Shown in pieces: positions 48,733 through 57,700 of a stretch of DNA of 64,000 bases. The notes beneath the pieces were generated by a model, which was not told the origin of the DNA, searched no databases, and was given only the letters and a program-made list of their open reading frames with translations. Made by a program: the position numbers and the translations under genes. This stretch comes from Alentia gelatinosa (lineage: Eukaryota > Annelida > Polychaeta > Phyllodocida > Polynoidae): positions 27,315,469 to 27,379,468 of the forward strand of contig OX465584.1 of NCBI GenBank assembly GCA_950022655.1, in the 5' to 3' direction. Position 1 is the first letter of the stretch. The number at the start of each line of letters is the position of its first letter.

Positions 48733-51700
48733 GTAAGTATTCTAATCAAGTTTGCTATAGGCAGTCAAACTGGCTGTAGCAAAGGCAAACTACAAGTGTT
48801 ATATTTGGACTGAAGCATATGGCATATTTTTCTATAATTATGTTATGGATATTGTGTAGTCAACCACGAGGAGGATACGCACAGTAGTATCGGAAACAGG
48901 TTGATATTGTGTATATTTCTCATCAGTGTATACTAAAAAACCTAAATTTAGTTCAACAAAGAAAAGGCAAAATGGCCGTCGATCTTCTCACACACTGTTT
49001 TGATTTCTCATGGACCTTTTTTTTCTGTATTCTAGTAAAATAAGGATGATTGTATTCTCTCGGTAGCAATCTAGATACTATTCACTGTACGTTAAAAAGG
49101 ACAGGTTTGCATTAGGTAGATAATACATTTTTAACTAACACCATCACCAATAATCTATTTCTCTTTGAATAGACTACAAAATCATGTCTAACTTTTCTTT
49201 GATTTTCCAGAGGACGGTGAAATAACTACCGGTTTACTGGTGGACCTTACTGAAGGTGGGAGATTGTTATTTCTAACTCATGAAACATTTTTTTAAAAAC
49301 TTACTTAATAGACGTTTACATTAAGTAAATACCAGTTATATAATAACAATAAATGGTATTAAGTTAACAAAATGTTCGGCGTCCGATTGATACTTTTCAA
49401 GACTGACCCGTTGCACGTGTACGCACCACGCATATATGCATCCGTATACTTCTGCTGGAAAGGCACAGTATATCATAGGCCCCAGATTTTCGCATGACAC
49501 CTGGTCAAGTTCTGTAAGAGTACAATTAGCCCCATCCGTTTAAGATTGAGAACATGTTTTCCGGTTTCAGTTGTTGTTTCTCAACTGAAAAATAGTTGCT
49601 GTATATTCATTATGATAGGTGACCCTAGGTGACCGGGATTAAGAAATTATATTTACATAATTAATGTAGGACCCCTGTGATTTCATAGAGGCTATACTTT
49701 CCATACTAGCTATAAATAATATACTGTATATCAGAGTGCCATTAGAAATAGTATTACATTTTTGGATGGTGTTAGTGTAGAAATAATACTAACACTTTGA
49801 AGACTGGGGTCTGTGTCAGAGCCCTGTTGGTCGGGGCGGGTACTTTGGATTGGCATAACTCCAGGGGACGGGCCAAATTTTGTCTAAACCCATACTCCAT
49901 TATTTGATCATGTGATATGACACATCATTCTTATCTATATTATTTGGTTTACCAAATAATATCAAATACTATATCATAGGTATATTCTCTGAAAGTTTCA
50001 GATATATTGATCAATTATTTCTTCATAAAACAATGAAATGGTAAATATTACTAAATTTCATAAATAATGCCTCAAGGCATTATCCGGTCTCCGCGGGGGA
50101 ATGCCTCAAGGCATTATCCGGTTAATGAGATGGCGAAATGACTTTATATTGATACTGTTACAGAGTTACCTCCCAAACCGAAGACTGCAAGTATAGAGGA
50201 ACAACTACGACAGATGGGTGTGTAGAACTACAGATAATCATATTCAAATGTACTAGATATAAACAATCACGTACATGTATAAAATTTACATATCAGTGTT
50301 TACATTAATCTGTTGTCTACATCTAGTTCGGTTATTGCTAGGCGAACTGTGTTCTGAATTATCTTTATCTTTAGTTGAGGAAGATTACAATTTAGAATCA
50401 GCCAGTATTCGTAATGGACATACCAGTATTTTTATGTTCACTTAAACCATGGGAATGTAAGGTGCATGCATTATTCCTAACTTTGCAATCTTCAGATTTA
50501 ACGATTGAGAAACGAAGAGCTACTGTCAGATCAAGATCGGCACAGCCAGAGTCACCCACCAACTTTGATGGTTTGTTGAATTATTTTCTTTAATTACTAA
50601 TAAACATTAATAAAACCGACCCGTATGATTACTAATATTGTTTATATATCATCTATCATAAAGAAGTCCTATGGCTTCATTTCATCTTGATTCTATGATA
50701 GAAAACAAGAAAATTTAGATATTGTGATATATTTTTTTTTTTTTCTCATTTATTTGGTACATCATAAGATCATATGTTTCATTGTAGTAATCGGTATTTT
50801 TCCCTCCTTTTCCATGAATTTACCAGATATACCCTTGATTCAAGACGAAGAGTTCGACTTCGACATTCCATGCATGTCCTCATCAAGGTAAATATGTACA
50901 CGGTTTTATTTAAATTAACCAGTAGGTGGAGAATTCTACATAAAACCAGACAAGCTGATTTTATTGGGGAAGATTATACATCGAGATACATCGGTTGGGT
51001 TGGGAATGTTGCGACGTTTCTTCTGATTTATCAGACTCCTTCAGGCAATGGTTAAATTAACCAAATAACCTCCCCCCCCCCCCCCCCCCCAAAAAAAAGA
51101 GAGAAAAATCAATAAATAAATTTAACACTAAGGGTTAAGCAAATAACCATTCTAAGACTATTCAAATCACCTTATTGTTATATTATGAAAGTAGGTTATT
51201 GTAAAATAGTGTATCCCTTCTACTTTAAAAATCTTTATATGTAATATATACTGCCTTTTTTGTCTGATTTTTTACAATTCATAAAAAAAAAGACTAATCA
51301 AATTCAGTGGGATGAGTTGCGAGACAGATAAACCATTTTGTACACTATTTCAGTGACTCTGTCGAGGATAAAGAAAATGCTGATGACGACGACGAGGAAG
51401 TTTTCTTTGGCAAAGTTGGTCTCACCGAGAAATGTGTTGCGAAAGTTGTTCAGTCCGATGAAGAGACCTTGAAGACTGATGTGGTAGAAAGCACACCCCT
51501 CTCTGCAGCTGAGCTTGCTGAGGTTTTCGTGGAGGCACAGAAAGTGGCTTGTTACATCTCCCAGCACAGTGGCAAGAAGAAAAAGCCTCATGATGGACTC
51601 TCCGCCATCCAGACTCGACTCTTCCCAAGTGGAGAAGATCAAGATATAGCCTCACCCCCATTGAACCCGCGCAAGAGAAAGGGGACGTTTACTTTGGATG

Positions 51701-54700
51701 ATGATGAATGTTTCTCACCCAAGAGGAAAGGACATGAGCGGAAGGGAACTTTCACATTAGATAGTCCAGAAAAACAATCAGAAACCACAAATAATAATGT
51801 TAGTGAATTAACAGTGCCCACTGTAGATATGCAGCCTGGCAGTACGAGTAAGCTGCAACGCAAAAGTCTTAATGCTCCATCAGGAAAGTTTGGACTTGTC
51901 AAGTCAGCAGTACGGGCCCCAGGACCACTGAAAGCTCTCCCCACACCGGCAGATTCTGAGACGTCAGAAACCAGAGATACCAAAGAGGTATAGATATGTT
52001 GCATTCCTTTATCTAGGTAGCTGGTAGTATACCAAGTCTGTAACTAAGACTTACAAGTCAGTAAGATATTCTATAGCTGTTTTGCCACTGTTCAGTTTGT
52101 TGTCCTGTACACACTGCCAGAACGACTGGTTGCAGTCGGTATTGCATGTGCAATAACAAAACTGCAGAGCTATTATTCCCACCAGGCCAGTCATGACCGA
52201 TTGCTGTCAGCAATAATTAATCTGGAACGTAGGATTACCATTCCTCACACCAGAACCCAAATATTAGTCCATTGCACTTTATTTTTTATCAATCATTAGC
52301 AATTTTGAACAAGGAAATTAGATTATGTTCACGTGTCGTTCGTTCTGTAAGGCGACTATGTTGTGATCCTCATAGTTTTTGTACCGGTTTATATACTCGT
52401 TTCTTGGGAAATGACCGAGCAGTGAATAGCGTACTACATTTCTCTCGGTTGTCGATCTTACCAGGTGGCGTTGTAGATTGTTTTCTCCCATGTCTCCATT
52501 GAACTCTCCCTTCTGGGAGTGCCGCCCTCTGTTTGGTGTGTGTATAAATGGAAAAAGTTTTGCAGAAATAGAACAAAGAAATTGTCTTATTATGAATAAT
52601 ATGCTATGAAATAGTAAAGGATAGTAAAAATCATCCATAAGTTGTTTTCACGTATTTTATGCTACAGATACCTGATTGATATAACAACAGATGACATCGG
52701 TAGGTTTTAACAGGTTCTTTTCTTTCTATTTTACTATAATTTGAATTCAGTCGAACAAACGACTTTCGGAAGGCATTCCACAGTCAAGCCGTCCAAGTAA
52801 GCTTCAGCGGAATGCCCCACAGCGGAGGAGTCTACGAGCACCGTCAGGACGGTTTGGTGCCAGCAGTGCAGGAGTCCGAGCCCCAGGACCACTCAAGGCT
52901 CTCCCCACACCGGCAGTAGATCCTGAGACATCAGACACCAGAGATACCAAAGAGGTATAGATATGTAATGTTTCGTAATTAAGGACAGCTGGTAGTAGAT
53001 ATGTAAAAATCCAGAAAGGCTCAGTCAGTTGCTGTGTATCATATTGATTAGGAGAAACCAAACGAGAGTTAGTTGTGTTGTTGTTTATTGCACGACAGCA
53101 ATGTCACATTTACTGCGCGAGGTGAAGCCGAGTGCAGTGATACGCCGCATTGTTGGAGTGCGATAAACAACACAACTAACTCCAATTTGGTTTATAATTT
53201 ATCCTACCCCGTCTAAATTACTTCAGCAAATTAAGAAATAACATAAAACTCACCGATAATCAGTAATAATCATTGGTCACTTTTCAAATGACATCATTTG
53301 ACAACTGTATCTCACTAGAGCGATAAATTTCATTTTCCTGCACCGTAGACCGAATACAGTCTGCTAATGTTAAGGCTATGGAGTTTTTTTATTAGGGGTA
53401 GGATAATATAGAAGACAGAAATATTTCAAAGCATCTTATTCCATGTACAGACTTCAATGACCTGGATTGAAAAATGCAGGGCCGTTGGCCCATCAGCATA
53501 TGCCTTACTATTAATCTTGAGTTTCCATTTAAGCCATCTGGGGGCGCTACGATAGTAGCAGAATGTTTCCTATCTTTAATCAGCGGACAGGATTGAAAAG
53601 AGTTTGACCAAAGCCATGTTTTATATCTTGGCCATCTTATTTCACCTTGTCATTTTGTATGGCGCTTTGGATAATGCAGAAAATCTCTACTGTACTCCCT
53701 ATTTCTTAAACCTTTCCTTGGAGGACCATGTAGCACTTCACCACCTCTGCTGGCCTATGTTACAATTGTAGAGAAAATAGATTCTTTTCCACGATATTTA
53801 AGGTTGCCTTTCACTGTTTCCATAGTGATAACTAAAATTATTTATTGATTAACATTATAAAGGCGTTTTACAGAATCTCTATCAAAATTATGAAGATCTA
53901 TGTTGAATTAGCTGAAGTTAATGACAATTTAAGAAAAAATAGTAAATGATGCCTTGGGTCATAATTTTGACTGGCTACAGGAGTGCCCTGAGTCATTTGC
54001 ACTAGCCTTGCCGTATCATTGGTAAGGAAAGGGTTAACTTCTGCTGTACGTGCATGTTGTAATCATGAAGTTTTCCCTGATTTTATTTCATCTGTTCCCA
54101 CTCACTTTTACATGTATATTCAACATTTCCGTACATTTCACATTCAGGCTCCTAAAATACTTTCGGGAGGGCAGCCAGCTGCGGGCAGCTCCCTCCAACA
54201 ACCAGCTACTGCCCGGCCTACCTCAGGCCTTAAAGCCCCCAGAGGGTCCCTCCAACAACCAGGTGCGCCTAACTCAGGCCTAAAAGCCCCCGGCGAGTCA
54301 CTCCTCCAGCGACCAACGGCCAGCAAGCCTACGTCAGGCCTAAAGGCGCCGAGTAAGAAGTCTTTGCAGCCTCCGTCGGCTACGGCGGCCGTCCCGGCGA
54401 CGAAACCGTCGCTGAAGGCGCCGGTGACGAGCCTGCAGATGATGCGGCCGGGACAGCTGCGCGGGCCGGCGGGCAGGCAGCCGGCGCCCGGCCTCAAGGG
54501 ACCTCTCAAAGCCACGGAGCGCCACTCCAAGCTGAAGGGTCCCGAGACGCGCCTCCCTCTGACGTCACACGTGAACGGCGTGCCCCTGCCGCAACCCGCA
54601 GTCAAACGCGCACGTTAGTACAGCTATTCTTTACGATGATAAAAGAGATAGATGCTTGCACTATAAAACAGAACGTTTGTTCATGCTTTATTCAAAAATA

Positions 54701-57700
54701 GTCATTAACTTAATGCATTCTTACTTAAAATGGCGTAGTGGATCTAGATGACAGTGCATTTTATAATGTTGACTTTGTTTTTGATAATTTTTATGAATTC
54801 CATTTAAAATGGAGTGCAATTTCTCTGTCGTAAGAAAAATCAACGTAATTGACATTAAATTAAGAATTCATATGCAAAAAATGATGTAAAAGAGTATTTA
54901 CAGAGGAGTTTTGTATTGAGATGAGGGAGTTGAATCTCATCGTAAGAACTGTTTAAGGTCATCATCAATTTACCTTTTTTTAATTCATTTATTCATTTAT
55001 TATTAATTGATATTTGATAATATAGCATCACCTGTGCACCGGTCTTTGCAAACAACACCAGTCAAGCAGGAGAAGAATGTGCAGCCCAAACGTCTCATGT
55101 CAGGGCTTCAAAATCTTCAAACACCACCACGGAAAAGGTGAGATAACAACCCCACCACTCTGCTAACTACACTAATTCTTAAACCACCCGTCAACCAGCC
55201 CACCACTCTGCCAACTACACTAATCCTTACACCACCCCACCACTCTGCTAACTACACTAATACTTAAATCACCCGTCAACCACCCCACCACTCTGCCAAC
55301 TACACTAATCCTTACATCACCCCACCACTCTGCTAACTACACTAATACTTAAACCACCCGTCAACCACCCCACCACTCTGCCAACTACACTAATCCTTAA
55401 ACCACCTACCAACCACCCCATCACTCTGCCAACTACACTAATTCCTAAACCACCCGTCAACCACCCCACCACTCTGCCAATTACACTAATTCTTAAACCA
55501 CCTGTCAACTACCCCACCACTCTGCCAACTACACTAATCCTTACACCACCCACCAACCACCCCCCGCCACTCTGCCAACTACACTAATCCTTACACCACC
55601 AACTACACTAATCCTTACACCACCCACCAACCACCCCGCCACTCTGCCAACTAAACTAATCCTTAAACCACCGTCAACCACCCCACCACTCTGCCAACTA
55701 CACTAATCCTTACACCACCCACGAACCACCCCGCTACTCTGCCAACTAAACTAATCCTTAAACCACCGTCAACCACCCCACCACTCTGCCAACTACACTA
55801 ATCCTTACACCACCCACGAACCACCCCGCTACTCTGCCAGCTAGCAGATACTTCTTCTGTTCAACTACCACAATGTCACTAGATAAAGTATGCAGAAGTT
55901 TTTTAATTGTTACAGGAATGTCAGGTTTCGGGTTTTGCTTATCTGTTAAGTCTTGATCATATTAGTGATAAAGAGTGGAGATATCAGGATTGTGATATTT
56001 TCTGATTGGCATCACTGTTAGCTGATGTTCAATTTTAAAAGGGCTGTTGGATAGATTGGTTTTAGACTTTAGAAACTCATACGTTGTGTTACTGTTTGGT
56101 GCATACGTTGCGTTGCTGTTTGATGCATGCATTGTGTTGCTGTTTGATGCATGCGTTGTGTTGCTGTTTGATGTTTTACGTTGCGTGTTCTGTTGGTGTT
56201 TAGTAGTGACAGCAGCGACGCCTCAGGCACCCCAGCCTCGACGAAACGACGCTCCTTCTTACCCACACCCGGCCGGACATTCACAGGGTAAATTTACCTA
56301 TGTAGAAATCCTGGCGAGGTATTGACAAGAAAAAAGATTAATTACTATATACCCATGCCGTATATACTGTAAATACGGACCATTTCCCTATATGACGTAA
56401 ATATACCATATGGAACAATGTTCCGAACGAGTCAACTGAAACATTAGTTGATAGGCTAAATTAAGTTCATCATATCAGTAATTTCGGGCATATAGTAAAT
56501 ATATAAGGACCTATCATGCTTGTACAAGCTACAAAACTTTATGATAATTTAGGGTTAGTATGGAGTTCGGCATAAACACCTCTTTCCGTACGAACTGTAA
56601 ATTATCATCTCGTTTTGTGGCTTCTACAGCATGGTCAGGTTGTTCTATATAATTACCTATGTAGGACCAGAACTCCCTCCCTCCCTCCCTCCCTCCCTCC
56701 CTCCCTCCCTCCCTCCCTCCCTCCCTCCCTCCCTCCCTCCCTCCCTCCCTCCCTCCCTCCCTCCCTCCCTCCCTCCCTCCCTCCCTCCCTCCCTCCCTCC
56801 CTCCCTCCCTCCCTCCCTCCCTCCCTCCCTCCCTCCCTCCCTCCCTCCCCTCCCTCTTCTCCCTCCCTCTTCTCCCTCCCTCTTCTCCCTCCCTCCCTCT
56901 TCTCTCTCTTCTCCCTCTTCTCCCTCCCTCCCTCCATCCCTCCCTCCATCCCTCCCTCCCTCCCTCCCTCCCTCCCTCCCTCCCTCCCTCCCTCCCTCCC
57001 TCCCTCCCTCCCTCCCTCCCTCCCTCCCTCCCTCCCTCCCTCTTCTCTCTCTTCTCCCTCTTCTTCCTCCCTCCATCCTCTCCCTATGTAAATAATTTTC
57101 AACATACCATAAGCTACATGTTTTGAGTTTTAAATGTGTGAACCCGCTCTTTTGACCTATAAAGGCCAATGTTTCTATTTAACATGCACACTTAGCTCTT
57201 GCTTATTTTTCTGTTTAATTGCAGGCCAAGGAGAAGCAGTTCATCTGTGTCATCTGTGAACTCTGTGGACTCTACAGGGTCTCCACAACTCCGCGGAAAG
57301 TCACCCGCTGCAGTAAGTTGAACCACCAGTATTTCTTATGGCACTTTATCGACAAAATATGATTTAGTAATTTTTGAAGGTTGAAGTCAGCACAGCCCTA
57401 AGTGATATAAGTTTGTGATGTCAGGAAGTGACGTCCAGAGCAACAGCGTTACAGGTTCCGGTTTAAAAGGGGACATCCATCTTGAAATCAGGAGAAATAT
57501 CGGAAAATATCCATGACAACTTGTTCAGAATCATGTTAGAATACACGATCCTTCCAAGCAATACCATGTTTTTCTTTACTTTTCTAAAATTGATAAGATG
57601 TTGCAATAACACCTCTATGAGGGGGAAACAATTCTTTTCGTTTCCTTTTTCGTGTGGAGGAGTTGCTCCTCTCATACCTTGTACAGAATCACCGCTCTGT

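Noticed and set aside
51422..52004. Minus-strand frames of 79-121 codons
   Set aside because: Antisense shadows of GTSE1 exon 7.
53051..53407. Hairpin-MITE copy B as a GTSE1 alternative exon
   Set aside because: It is a family member with copies elsewhere, has no long open frame, and the flanking coding exons join in phase without it.
54144..54605. 153-codon minus-strand frame
   Set aside because: Antisense shadow of GTSE1 exon 9, caused by its high GC content.
55317..55508. 63-codon minus-strand repeat protein (VGWLTGGL...)
   Set aside because: Translation of the intron 10 minisatellite.
56615..57169. Four overlapping frames of 150-170 codons (SLPP and REGG repeats)
   Set aside because: They are translations of the CTCC microsatellite inside a GTSE1 intron; every frame of a 4-bp repeat without stops stays open.
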